Source: Chthoniobacterales bacterium (lineage in GTDB: Bacteria > Verrucomicrobiota > Verrucomicrobiia > Chthoniobacterales > UBA10450). From it: 45,759 nt of DNA. The stretch is from contig JACDGM010000025.1 of NCBI GenBank assembly GCA_013815325.1, positions 1 through 45,759 of the forward strand, given 5' to 3'. Shown one piece after another: positions 8,609-16,053 of the stretch; within the stretch, counting starts at the first letter, position 1, and each line of letters opens with the position of its first letter. The position numbers and the translations under genes are program-made. The notes beneath the pieces were generated by a model. The model was not told where the DNA came from. It made no database searches and was given only the letters and a program-made list of their open reading frames with translations.

Positions 8609-9336
8609 GGCAGATCCTTTCCCATGTGCTGATATGTGCCGCTCGGTCCATCTGCGACCAAGGTCGCGAGGGCGACGCCGGTTTTCGCGCCTTCCGAGAC
8701 TTCCATGGACGCGCCCTCTCCGCCCATGTCCGTTTTCACCCAGCCGGGATGGGCCGCATTCACTTTCACCTTCGTGTCCTTCAACTCGCGGGCGAGCTGC
8801 ACGGTGTAAGCATTAACGGCCGATTTTGAAACGCTATAAGCGGCCGTGGTTTTGCTATCGTAGATGGGCGAGCCCGGCTTCGCGTGGAGCGTGATCGAGC
8901 CGAGGATGCTGGAGAGATTCACGATCCGGCCCGCATCGCTTTTGCGGAGCAGCGGTAGAAATGCCTGGGTCGTTTCGATGAGGCCGAAAAAGTTCGTCCC
9001 AAAGGTGTCGCGCCAGACATCGAGCGATTGCTCACTCACTTTGCGGTCCTCGTCGTCGAGCATCACGCCCGCATTATTCACGAGGATATCCAGATGTCCG
9101 AACTCCTTCTCCACCTGCGCCGCCGCTTTGCGGATGCTCTCGGATTTCGTCACGTCGATCGCTATCGCGCGCGCTTCGAAGCCTTCCTTGCGCAGCTCCG
9201 CGATGGCTTCTTCGCCTTTCGCTTCGTCGCGGGCGCCGATCAGGACGGTGATGTTTTTTTGGGCCAATTGGCGGGCGGTTTCGAGCCCAATTCCTTTGTT
9301 CGCCCCGGTGATAAGTGCAATTTTCTGTGTGCTCAT
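8602..9336 (-). CDS. Short-chain dehydrogenase/reductase
   Basis: A 244-residue classical SDR. The Rossmann NADP(H)-binding motif TGANKGIG is at residues 10-17, NNAG at 87-90, the catalytic serine in NLSS near 143, and YSVSK with Tyr167 and Lys171. It most resembles carbonyl-reductase-like members that reduce ketones or aldehydes with NADPH, but the substrate cannot be told from sequence. It is the first gene of the minus-strand operon that continues with the protease, thioredoxin and DUF5069 genes. A perfect 8-bp inverted repeat lies about 22 bp upstream of the start codon and may be the operator for the operon. No regulator gene sits next to it. Confidence 0.9.
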   Translation of the reverse strand: MSTQKIALITGANKGIGLETARQLAQKNITVLIGARDEAKGEEAIAELRKEGFEARAIAIDVTKSESIRKAAAQVEKEFGHLDILVNNAGVMLDDEDRKVSEQSLDVWRDTFGTNFFGLIETTQAFLPLLRKSDAGRIVNLSSILGSITLHAKPGSPIYDSKTTAAYSVSKSAVNAYTVQLARELKDTKVKVNAAHPGWVKTDMGGEGASMEVSEGAKTGVALATLVADGPSGTYQHMGKDLPW

Positions 9337-9357
9337 AGTCGGTCTGTGTTTTCGAAT

Positions 9358-9396
9358 CTGTAATTAATACAATTACAGTTTAGATAAAATCGTCAA
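9358..9396 (-). promoter_or_regulatory. Probable operator/promoter of the SDR operon
   Basis: CTGTAATT at 9358-9365 and AATTACAG at 9371-9378 form a perfect inverted repeat with a 5-bp centre, the shape expected for a dimeric TetR/MarR/HxlR-type repressor. On the minus strand a TTGACG hexamer (9391-9396) lies just upstream, and the palindrome covers the place where a -10 element would fall. The stretch is much more AT-rich than its surroundings. The -10 hexamer itself is not clear, and the cognate regulator is not in the window. Confidence 0.55.
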
Positions 9397-9428
9397 ACGA
9401 CAATATGCAGAGGGTCGCCACGACAGGA

Positions 9429-10760
9429 TTAGAATTCCTCTTCTTCCTCGTCTTCGGCTGGGATTAATTCCGGGAGCATCGGCTGTGGATTGGCGGGAAG
9501 CTTCTCGGCCTGATTAAGGCGTTTCTCGATCGTGCGCGACTTGCGCGACACGTCTTCGAGTTGTGTCGATGCTTGATCGAGTTTTTTCCTCACGCCATCG
9601 AGCAGGCCACCGAATTTTCCAAACTCCGTTTTCACAGAAGCGAGCAGGTTCCACACTTCACTCGAACCCTTCTGAATCGCGAGGGTGCGGAAACCCATTT
9701 GCAGGCTGTTGAGCAAAGCCGCCAGCGTGGTCGGGCCGGCGAAAACCACTTTGCAATCGCGCTGCACTTGTTCGACCAGCCCGATGCGCCGGATTGCCTC
9801 CGCGTAAAGCCCTTCAGTGGGCAAAAACATAAGCGCGAAATCGGTCGTGCGCGGCGAATTGATATATTTCCCACAGATGTCCTTCGCGCTCTTGCGCAGT
9901 TGCGTTTCGAGACCTTTCATCGCTTCCTCCGTCGCCGCCAGATCGGCCGTTTCCTGCGCGACGAGCAGTCGCTGATAATCCTCGATTGGAAACTTCGCGT
10001 CGATCGGCAACCAAACCGGTGCGCCATTTTCATCTCCAGGCAGCTTGATTGCGAAATCGACCATCTCGCCGCTGCCCTCGCGTGTCTTCACATTACGCGC
10101 GAACTGGTCGGGCGTGAGCATCTGCTCGAGGAGCGCGCCGAGCTGCACTTCGCCCCAGCCGCCGCGCGTTTTTACATTGGTGAGGACGCGCTGCAATCCG
10201 CCCACGTCGCTCGCGAGCTGCTGCATGGCGCCGAGGCCCTGGTGTACGCGCTCGAGACGCTCGCTCACCATTCGGAACGATTCGCCGAGGCGCTTCTCCA
10301 GAGTGCCTTGGAGTTTCTCGTCGACAGTCGCGCGCATCTTGTCGATCTGCCGCGCGTTGTCTTCCTGCAACTGCTTGAGGCGGTCATCGACGACGGCGCG
10401 TAGCTTATCGAGACGCGCTTCGTTCGATTCTGTGAGCTTTCCGGTTTGCTGCGAGACAGTTTCCAGCTGCCCTTTCAGGATCGCGCCGATTTCTGCGATC
10501 GATTGCAGATTCGTTTCGCCGAGCTTTTGCAGCGCGCTGCTCAATTCTTCGCGCTGCGCTCTGGCGCTGAGTGCAGCTTCCTCGCGGTTGCGCGCCGCCT
10601 CTTCGCGGCGCAGCCGCTCCTCGCGCTCCTGGGTGCGATCGAGCGCCTCGAAGCGCTGGATGAGCTCGCGCCGGCGCGTCAGAAAAAAAACGGCGCCTGC
10701 GATCGCCGCGCCAGCCATAAGTCCTATGAGTCCAATAAGTCCTATGTGCAACGAATCCAC
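9429..10760 (-). CDS. rmuC: DNA recombination protein RmuC homologue
   Basis: RmuC proteins limit recombination at inverted repeats and carry a nuclease-like fold; the biochemical activity is not settled. This 443-residue protein has the family plan: an N-terminal membrane anchor (LIGLIGLMAGAAIAGAVFFL), a long charged coiled coil to about residue 190, then the RmuC core starting with RGGWGEVQLGALLEQML and containing LPIDAKFP and FLPTEGLYAEA. The C-terminus is an acidic run of glutamates. It starts with GTG at 10760. The codons for the anchor are made of a repeated word (AGGACTTAT/AGGACTCAT), so the membrane segment itself seems to derive from a short iterated repeat. It is preceded by the TonB receptor gene on the same strand with a 47-bp gap that has no obvious terminator, so some readthrough is possible. 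Confidence 0.92.
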   Translation of the reverse strand: MDSLHIGLIGLIGLMAGAAIAGAVFFLTRRRELIQRFEALDRTQEREERLRREEAARNREEAALSARAQREELSSALQKLGETNLQSIAEIGAILKGQLETVSQQTGKLTESNEARLDKLRAVVDDRLKQLQEDNARQIDKMRATVDEKLQGTLEKRLGESFRMVSERLERVHQGLGAMQQLASDVGGLQRVLTNVKTRGGWGEVQLGALLEQMLTPDQFARNVKTREGSGEMVDFAIKLPGDENGAPVWLPIDAKFPIEDYQRLLVAQETADLAATEEAMKGLETQLRKSAKDICGKYINSPRTTDFALMFLPTEGLYAEAIRRIGLVEQVQRDCKVVFAGPTTLAALLNSLQMGFRTLAIQKGSSEVWNLLASVKTEFGKFGGLLDGVRKKLDQASTQLEDVSRKSRTIEKRLNQAEKLPANPQPMLPELIPAEDEEEEEF

Positions 10761-10807
10761 GCTCTGCGATTACCAGTGACGCGACCCGCTTTCAAGGAGA
10801 CCACCGC

Positions 10808-12874
10808 TTAGAAAGAGAGCCGCACTCCCCCATAGGCCGCTCGGCCCAGCGCCGGAAATCCAAAAACCTCCGAGTAATGCTCGTTCGTTAGGTTATCGAC
10901 CCGGCCGAAGATCGTGAGATGCGCGTTGACCTGATATTCCGCGGCGAAGTTTATGAACGAGTAATCTTCGATGTCGAAATTTGGTGGCGGCGTTTGGAAC
11001 GTACTGAAATCGATATCCTCGCGCGCGTTGACCCATTTCGCCTCCGCGGTGGTGCGCAATTTTTTGAACCAGAGATAGGAACCTGAGACGTAAACCTCCT
11101 GTCGTGGGCGTCGCGGCAGGCGCGCGTCCGGCAGCTGCGAGATGTCGCTGCTCCCGGTATTCTGTGCGTCGAGATAGGTGTAGCTGGCGGAAAAAAGCAG
11201 ATCGTCGATCGGCCGGAAGCGCAATTCCGTCTCAACTCCCTGGGTGCGCGCCGCGCCCAGGTTCAAAGTGTCGAAAAGACCGTTGAAGCCGATCAAGTTC
11301 GTTAGGTCGTTGTGGAAGTAAGTCGCTGCGACTTTGATCCGGTCGTCCCAGCCCCGCTGCTCGACTCCAATCTCCCAGCCGAGGTCCTTTTCCGGTTCGA
11401 GATTGAAGTTGTTGCCAAAAATTTTGTCCTGACTGCTCGGCGGACTAAATCCGGTTGCGACGCTGGCGTGCAGAATCGTGTTGCTTGGAGCGATCCGATA
11501 ACTGCCGGCGAAGCGGTAAGTAAAAATGCCGCCGAACTGGTTAAAATCGTCGAAGCGCCCGCCGGCCACGAGGTTCAAGCCGGTGAGAGGCGTCGCGCTC
11601 GCCTCCAAAAAAACAGCGCGCACCTGCGTGTGATCGCTGATGAAGGTCGGTTGCGGCCCGAAAGCTTGCGAAACGAAGGGACGCTCCTGGCCGGCTTCGA
11701 CGTCGCTGAAGAAGAAGCCGGAAGTGAGCGTCAGCCAAGGCGCGGGCCGAAAATCATTCTGATAATCAATCGTTAGGCGCTCGAACAACGCTCGGGTCGG
11801 GCCGACGAAACCATCTTCGTTTGGATCGTTCACCTGCCGCTCGTGATCGTAGGCGATGATAAGTTTGTGCTCCCATTCGTCCGATGGTTTCCAATCGAGG
11901 TGCGGCGCGATCAGCCAGCGCTCGGTCAGGAAATTGTCGAGCGGTTTCGGATCGAAAATGGTGTTGGGATTTCCCGTGTCGGCGAGCGAGTAGGTGAAAA
12001 GGCTGCTCAGGCGCAGAGTCTCGTTAGGCGACCAGCCGATGGTGCCGACTGTGCTGGAGAGCCGGTATTGATTGTTTGGCCGCGCATTATCCGTATCGAG
12101 CCGGCTGCCGCCGAACGAGTAATCGACCTCCCCAATTTTACCGGAGCTGCTGAGCGTTTCGCGAAACGTGTCGTAGCTGCCGCCTTCGAGGCTGAGCGAT
12201 GTCGCGGGCGTTTCCTCACCCTGCTTCGTAAAGAGCTGGATGACGCCGGCGAGCGCGCGCGGTCCATAGACCGTGCTCTGCGGGCCTCGCACCACTTCGA
12301 TGCGGTCGAGGTCATCGACCGTGAGATCGGCGAAGTTGAACAGTCCGGCGAGGCCTTGGTTGATCGGCACGCCATCGATCAACACCTGTGTATGTTCACT
12401 GCGCAGGCCGCGCGTAAAGACAGACGTGAGCTGGCCTGCGGTGCCGCTTTGCACGACCGAGAGCCCGGGCACCTGGCGCAGGGCATCGCCGACACGCTCC
12501 GTTTGTTTCTCCACGAAATCATCTGCGGTGATGACGCTGACACTCGCCGGCGTTTCTTCCTCGGGCGTGGGGATGCGCGTCGCGCTGACGACAATTTCCG
12601 CTGTGTCGGGAGAGGTGATGGCATCCTGGGCACCTATCGTGCCTAACGATGCTAGGAAAAACAAAACGCTCGCAGCGCAGAGCGCCGGGTAGCGCATGCG
12701 TCTCGCGTGCTGGTCGCGCTGTTCCAGTGCGACGAACTTTCTGCAAGCGCCATCCCAACGAGCACCATGCAACTGCATGAAAGACTGTTTTTGCGAGACG
12801 CCAAAACCAGCACTCGCGACGAGTGCGCTACCCAGAGTCACCGCGCCGGCGGCCCGACCTTTGAATCCAAACAT
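10808..12874 (-). CDS. btuB: TonB-dependent outer-membrane receptor, B12 (BtuB) type, with repeat element inserted in the signal-peptide region
   Basis: The receptor takes up a corrinoid through the outer membrane using TonB energy. A TonB-box-like segment (AEIVVSATR) is followed by the plug (FTRGLRSEHTQVLIDGVPIN, IEVVRGPQSTVYGP) and a barrel ending in a C-terminal phenylalanine (YGGVRLSF). A cobalamin riboswitch upstream supports the B12 assignment. The 5' end is odd. The ATG at 12874 has a strong GGAGGT ribosome binding site, but codons 14-63 come from a 147-bp palindromic repeat (12687-12833). Without it the N-terminus would be a continuous signal peptide: MFGFKGRAAGAVTL joined to ALCAASVLFFLASLGTIGAQ. 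An internal ATG at 12697, inside the repeat's end, gives MRYPALCAASVLFFLASL, itself a usable signal peptide. Which start is used is not certain; the receptor identity is. Confidence 0.9.
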   Translation of the reverse strand: MFGFKGRAAGAVTLGSALVASAGFGVSQKQSFMQLHGARWDGACRKFVALEQRDQHARRMRYPALCAASVLFFLASLGTIGAQDAITSPDTAEIVVSATRIPTPEEETPASVSVITADDFVEKQTERVGDALRQVPGLSVVQSGTAGQLTSVFTRGLRSEHTQVLIDGVPINQGLAGLFNFADLTVDDLDRIEVVRGPQSTVYGPRALAGVIQLFTKQGEETPATSLSLEGGSYDTFRETLSSSGKIGEVDYSFGGSRLDTDNARPNNQYRLSSTVGTIGWSPNETLRLSSLFTYSLADTGNPNTIFDPKPLDNFLTERWLIAPHLDWKPSDEWEHKLIIAYDHERQVNDPNEDGFVGPTRALFERLTIDYQNDFRPAPWLTLTSGFFFSDVEAGQERPFVSQAFGPQPTFISDHTQVRAVFLEASATPLTGLNLVAGGRFDDFNQFGGIFTYRFAGSYRIAPSNTILHASVATGFSPPSSQDKIFGNNFNLEPEKDLGWEIGVEQRGWDDRIKVAATYFHNDLTNLIGFNGLFDTLNLGAARTQGVETELRFRPIDDLLFSASYTYLDAQNTGSSDISQLPDARLPRRPRQEVYVSGSYLWFKKLRTTAEAKWVNAREDIDFSTFQTPPPNFDIEDYSFINFAAEYQVNAHLTIFGRVDNLTNEHYSEVFGFPALGRAAYGGVRLSF
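12687..12833. repeat. 147-bp palindromic element, copy 1 (GGGTAGCGCA termini)
   Basis: GGGTAGCGCA at 12687-12696 and its complement TGCGCTACCC at 12824-12833 bound the element, and homology between arms extends about 27 bases inward (to the CTCGCGTGCTGG / CCAGCACTCGCGA level). A second copy lies at 18648-18774. The length is exactly 49 codons and it is inserted in frame in the B12 receptor gene. It has no coding capacity for a transposase, so it is a non-autonomous, REP- or MITE-like element. I see no clear target-site duplication. Confidence 0.8.
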
Positions 12875-12882
12875 GACAAGCT

Positions 12883-12888
12883 ACCTCC
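12883..12888 (-). promoter_or_regulatory. Ribosome binding site of the TonB receptor gene
   Basis: On the minus strand the sequence is GGAGGT, 8 bases ahead of the ATG at 12874. It is one of the best Shine-Dalgarno matches in the window and argues that 12874 was the original start. By contrast the internal ATG at 12697 has only element sequence (GCACGCGAGACGC) in front of it and no purine-rich site. Confidence 0.7.
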
Positions 12889-12999
12889 AGTATCGAGAGG
12901 CGGACTCGTCACCTGCCGGCGCTTCATCCACGACTCTCATTCTTCTTTTCTGCGAAGAAGTTTTGTCGTGCCGGCCCGCACACGCGGCGGCACGAATGA

Positions 13000-13195
13000 G
13001 GTGGAGCGGGCAAATATTCTGGCTCCTGGCTTGCGGCGTTCGCTAACGACTCACGCACACCTTCTTCCCGCCTTCACCGCCGGCATCGGTTGATTCCGCG
13101 CCTAACGATTGGCTCCTGGGAAGTCGTATCCAGTTACAGCAGCGCAACTGCTCCCGATTCACACGGGATTTCTCGCGCCGATCCACTGATCAAAC
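13000..13195 (-). promoter_or_regulatory. Cobalamin riboswitch ahead of the TonB receptor gene
   Basis: Read on the minus strand, the leader contains the conserved core in order: CCCGTGTGAATCGGGAGCAG, then TTGCGCTGCTGTAAC (matching the family's GCAACTGTAA region), then GGTGAAGGCGGGAAG, and finally the B12 box GCAAGCCAGGAG with a following GCC. The order and spacing fit the class. Adenosylcobalamin or a related corrinoid would bind and lower expression of the receptor. A strong GC hairpin (CGTGCCG / CGGCACG, about 12966-12993) follows and could act in the expression platform. The edges are approximate. Two CGTTAGG-type words fall in or near this RNA, one of them (13101) between conserved blocks. 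Confidence 0.8.
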
Positions 13196-13280
13196 TCGCA
13201 AAGAACTGGCGCAGAAGTAGCCGCTTGCGCTTCCCCGCTCAAGCTCTATTTGTCAGCCTTCCGGAATTCCTTGCCGCGTT

Positions 13281-14231
13281 TTGAAAAATTCACCCAACAA
13301 CCTGCTCGTAACCGGCGGCGCCGGCTTCATCGGCTCTAATCTTGTGCTCGCCCTCCAGGAGAAATATCCCGAGGCGCGGCTAACGGTGATTGACGATTTT
13401 CGCTCGGGTGACTTTAAAAACTTGCGCGGCTTTCGCGGCGATGTCGTTGCGCAAAATCTGGCGACGCTCGATTGGCACGCGCAGTTTGGCGAGCAGAAGT
13501 TCGACGCGCTTTTTCATCTCGCCTCAATCACCGATACGACCGTGCACGACCAATTCGCGCAGGTGCACGATAACGTCGAAAGCTTTCGCCGACTGCTCGC
13601 GTTTGCGCGGCCTAACGAGACGCTAATTGTCTATGCCTCCTCGGCGGCGACTTACGGAGCGGCCAGCGGAGTGAACAGGGAAGGAGACCAGGCGGCGCCG
13701 GCCAACGTTTATGCTTTCTCAAAAGCGATCATGGATAACCTGGCGCGGCGCGGCGCGGCCGATGATCCGGCATGGAAGATTGTTGGGCTACGTTACTTCA
13801 ATGTTTACGGTCCGCGCGAAGCCCACAAAGGAATGCCGGCGAGTATGATTTTGCATCTCGCTCGGCAGATGAAGGAGGGCGGGCGACCTCGCATCTTCAG
13901 AGACGGAGAGCAGAAGCGCGATTTCGTTTACGTGAAGGACATCGTGCAAGGGACGCTGCGCGCCCAGGAAGCCGGAGAGAGCGGGATTTACAATCTCGGC
14001 TCTGGCCAGGCGCGCACGTTCAACGAATTGATCGAGATCCTCAACGATTCGTTAGGCACGAATTTCGAGCCGGAGTATTTCGACAACCCGCATGCCCATT
14101 ATCAGAATCACACCGAAGCTGATCTCACGAATGTGCGGCGCTCGTTAGGCTACGAACCGGAATTCTCGCTCGAAGCCGGCGTGGCCGATTACATGCAGTG
14201 GTTGTATCCGGAAGTCAGACTTCCAGTCTAA
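13281..14231 (+). CDS. hldD: ADP-L-glycero-D-manno-heptose 6-epimerase (HldD/RfaD family)
   Basis: HldD converts ADP-D-glycero- to ADP-L-glycero-manno-heptose, the last step in making heptose for the LPS inner core. The 316-residue protein has the extended-SDR NADP site TGGAGFIG at residues 11-18, SSAATYG, the catalytic Tyr144 and Lys148 in YAFSK, and the family-typical RYFNVYGPREAHKG with RDFVYVKDI. The start appears to be TTG at 13281; no ATG gives a better N-terminus. It is divergent from the riboswitch-controlled receptor gene, so the two promoters must overlap around 13200-13280. Other NDP-sugar epimerases are possible, but the HKG and DYMQWL segments favour HldD. Confidence 0.87.
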   Translation: MKNSPNNLLVTGGAGFIGSNLVLALQEKYPEARLTVIDDFRSGDFKNLRGFRGDVVAQNLATLDWHAQFGEQKFDALFHLASITDTTVHDQFAQVHDNVESFRRLLAFARPNETLIVYASSAATYGAASGVNREGDQAAPANVYAFSKAIMDNLARRGAADDPAWKIVGLRYFNVYGPREAHKGMPASMILHLARQMKEGGRPRIFRDGEQKRDFVYVKDIVQGTLRAQEAGESGIYNLGSGQARTFNELIEILNDSLGTNFEPEYFDNPHAHYQNHTEADLTNVRRSLGYEPEFSLEAGVADYMQWLYPEVRLPV

Positions 14232-14236
14232 CTCGC

Positions 14237-14307
14237 CCGGCGGGCATCTTGCCGGCCGTTGCCGGTTTGCAACTTGGCGGTGTTCCGGCAGGCTAGAAGC
14301 CCGCCGG
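14237..14307. repeat. Imperfect inverted repeat (CCGGCGGGC family)
   Basis: CCGGCGGGCATCTTGCCGG at 14237-14255 pairs imperfectly with CCGGCAGGCTAGAAGCCCGC starting at 14285. It fills most of the gap between hldD and the DHS-like gene. It may act as a processing or attenuation hairpin within an operon, or simply be a dispersed REP-like unit. Confidence 0.55.
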
Positions 14308-14339
14308 CCGAGACAGGCTGGAAGCTTATCCTCCGCCGT

Positions 14340-15389
14340 ATGAAACCTAAAAAATCCGATCTCCTCGTCGATCTGGTCGAACACATCGACATCAAGAAGC
14401 ACAATGTCGTCCCGCTCGTGGATGCGATGAGCAGGATGGCGTTTTCCGCACGCGATCTGGCGCGCGCCGCCCGCATCTACGACGAGATGTTGCAGGAGAA
14501 AAACTGCGCGATCATTCTCTGCCTCGCCGGCTCGCTCATCTCGGCCGGCTTGAAACAGGTCATCGTCGATCTGATCGAGAACAACATGGTGGACGCGATC
14601 GTGTCCACGGGGGCGATTATCGTCGATCAGGACTTCTTCGAAGCACTCGGTTACAAGCATTATCAGGGCGACGTTTTCATGAGCGACGAAGTCCTGCGGA
14701 AGCTCGCGATAGATCGCATCTACGATACTTATATCGACGAAGATCAGCTCCGCATTTGCGACGCGACCACAGGAGAAATTGCGGATTCTCTCGAGCCGCG
14801 GCCTTACTCATCGCGCGAGTTCATTCGCGAGATGGGCCTCTATTTGCAAAAGCGCGGCAAGACGAAGAACTCGGTCGTGCTCTCAGCTTTCGAAAAGGGC
14901 GTGCCGATTTTCTGCCCGGCCTTCAGCGATTGCAGCGCGGGGTTTGGCTTGATTCATCATCAGTTTAAAAATCCAGATAAACACCTGAGCATCGACTCGG
15001 CGAAGGATTTTCTGGAGCTGACAAAAGTAAAGGTCGACTCGAAGCAGAGCGGCCTGCTCATGATCGGCGGCGGCGTGCCGAAGAACTTTGCGCAGGACAC
15101 GGTGGTCGCGGGCGACTACCTCGGGTTCGATGTCGGTATGCACAAGTACGCAGTGCAGATCACGGTGGCGGACGATCGCGACGGCGCGCTCTCCGGTTCT
15201 ACCCTGAAAGAGGCGAACTCCTGGGGAAAAGTGGATTTGGGCGCGGAGCAGATGGTGTACGCCGAGGCGACACTGGCGCTACCGCTTATCGCCGGCTACG
15301 CCTATCACAAGCGCAGCTGGAAAAATCGCAAGCCGCACAATTACGCCGCGCTCCTCGACGGGCCGCAAGGGAAGAAGAAACGCGCCTGA
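14340..15389 (+). CDS. Deoxyhypusine synthase-like protein
   Basis: The protein belongs to the DHS family, whose archaeal and eukaryotic members move a 4-aminobutyl group from spermidine to a lysine of aIF5A/eIF5A. Bacteria lack that substrate, and their homologues are thought to make homospermidine or act in other polyamine reactions. Seen here: LVDAMSRMAFSARDLARAA, LAGSLISAGL, FCPAFSDCSAGFG, and GGGVPKNF, whose lysine matches the catalytic lysine of the family. Homology begins at the ATG at 14340; an upstream extension to 14259 runs through repeat DNA and is not credible. At 349 residues it is normal length. The C-terminus is basic (GPQGKKKRA). It follows hldD after a repeat-filled gap and may be co-transcribed. 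Confidence 0.87.
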   Translation: MKPKKSDLLVDLVEHIDIKKHNVVPLVDAMSRMAFSARDLARAARIYDEMLQEKNCAIILCLAGSLISAGLKQVIVDLIENNMVDAIVSTGAIIVDQDFFEALGYKHYQGDVFMSDEVLRKLAIDRIYDTYIDEDQLRICDATTGEIADSLEPRPYSSREFIREMGLYLQKRGKTKNSVVLSAFEKGVPIFCPAFSDCSAGFGLIHHQFKNPDKHLSIDSAKDFLELTKVKVDSKQSGLLMIGGGVPKNFAQDTVVAGDYLGFDVGMHKYAVQITVADDRDGALSGSTLKEANSWGKVDLGAEQMVYAEATLALPLIAGYAYHKRSWKNRKPHNYAALLDGPQGKKKRA

Positions 15390-15396
15390 CGAACGT

Positions 15397-15516
15397 GTCA
15401 TTCCGAGTCGCGCAGACGGCGAGAGACCTCACCGCTGCAATCTTCGCCTAACGACAAAAGGAAGCGGCCATTGCAGTTGCGAGGTCCTTCTCCGCGCTTC
15501 GCCGGATCGGGATGAC
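15397..15516. repeat. Palindromic repeat, GTCATCCCGAGC family, copy 1
   Basis: The left arm starts GTCATTCCGAGTCGCGCAG (15397) and reaches GAGAGACCTC; the right arm runs GAGGTCCTTC to GATCGGGATGAC (15516). A second, better-conserved copy is at 20531-20635. It lies between convergent genes (DHS-like plus, OsmC minus) and carries one GCCTAACGA word in its loop. Such GTCAT-CCCGAG palindromes are common dispersed elements in environmental bacteria. Confidence 0.7.
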
Positions 15517-15523
15517 AAGTTAG

Positions 15524-15931
15524 CTAGCCTTCCCAGAAGAATTGCGTCGGACGCGCCATCTCCGCCGCGAGACTGCGGTGCACCGGGCAACCGATCGCCG
15601 TCTGCTCGAGAAGCGCGCGCTGCGGATGATCGGCCGGCAGCGGCACGTGTACTTCAGTCGTTAGGCGGCTGATCCGGCGGGGGTCGCTCGCCATTTCCTT
15701 CGCCACCTTCACAGTCATCCCCTTCAGCTCGACCTCGTGCCGTTCGGCGACGATCGCCATCGTCGTCGCGACGCAGGTGCCGAGTGCCGTCGCAACCAGA
15801 TCAGTGGGCGAAAAGGCCGTGCCTTTCCCCTGATTATCGGCCGGCGCATCGGTCTCGATTCTTGCCTTCGAGGGCTCGTGAATCGCGTCGCAATGGAGTC
15901 CACCAGTGTACTGAATCGAGATGTTGACCAT
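15524..15931 (-). CDS. OsmC/Ohr family protein (peroxide-reducing thiol protein)
   Basis: OsmC-type proteins reduce organic peroxides with two cysteines. Counting from the ATG at 15931, Cys53 is in ALGTCVATTMA and Cys115 in IGCPVHRSLA, the two expected redox positions. The SPTDLVATALG segment is also typical. The protein is about 135 residues. An in-frame GTG at 15994 would add a 21-residue tail without homology, so I prefer 15931. There is no signal peptide. It sits upstream of nothing obviously related; the DoxX-like gene lies on the same strand about 120 bp before it, and the pair may share a promoter. Confidence 0.87.
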   Translation of the reverse strand: MVNISIQYTGGLHCDAIHEPSKARIETDAPADNQGKGTAFSPTDLVATALGTCVATTMAIVAERHEVELKGMTVKVAKEMASDPRRISRLTTEVHVPLPADHPQRALLEQTAIGCPVHRSLAAEMARPTQFFWEG

Positions 15932-16053
15932 GGGCGGAATCTCGCGCGGAGAAGCCGGCCCGGCAACGGCATTGGGGGCATCGGGTTTCAACACGGGTTA
16001 TCTTCAGAATGCCGCTCTCGGTGCTAGCGCATCGCGAGCGGTGGGCGACATAC

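Noticed and set aside
9561-10403. A 280-codon plus-strand frame opposite rmuC
   Set aside because: It is the complement of the RmuC coding frame in GC-rich DNA; composition (His, Arg, Ala, Leu) is typical of shadow frames and no domain is recognisable.
936-10700. Frequent GCGATCGC/CGATCG-like strings, similar to the cyanobacterial HIP1 octamer
   Set aside because: They are visible, but such strings are expected to be frequent in GC-rich coding DNA with many Ala, Ile, Asp and Arg codons, and I could not show by eye an excess like that of TCGTTAGGC.
14259-14339. N-terminal extension of the DHS-like protein
   Set aside because: The extra 27 residues are encoded by a palindromic repeat and homology starts at the ATG at 14340.
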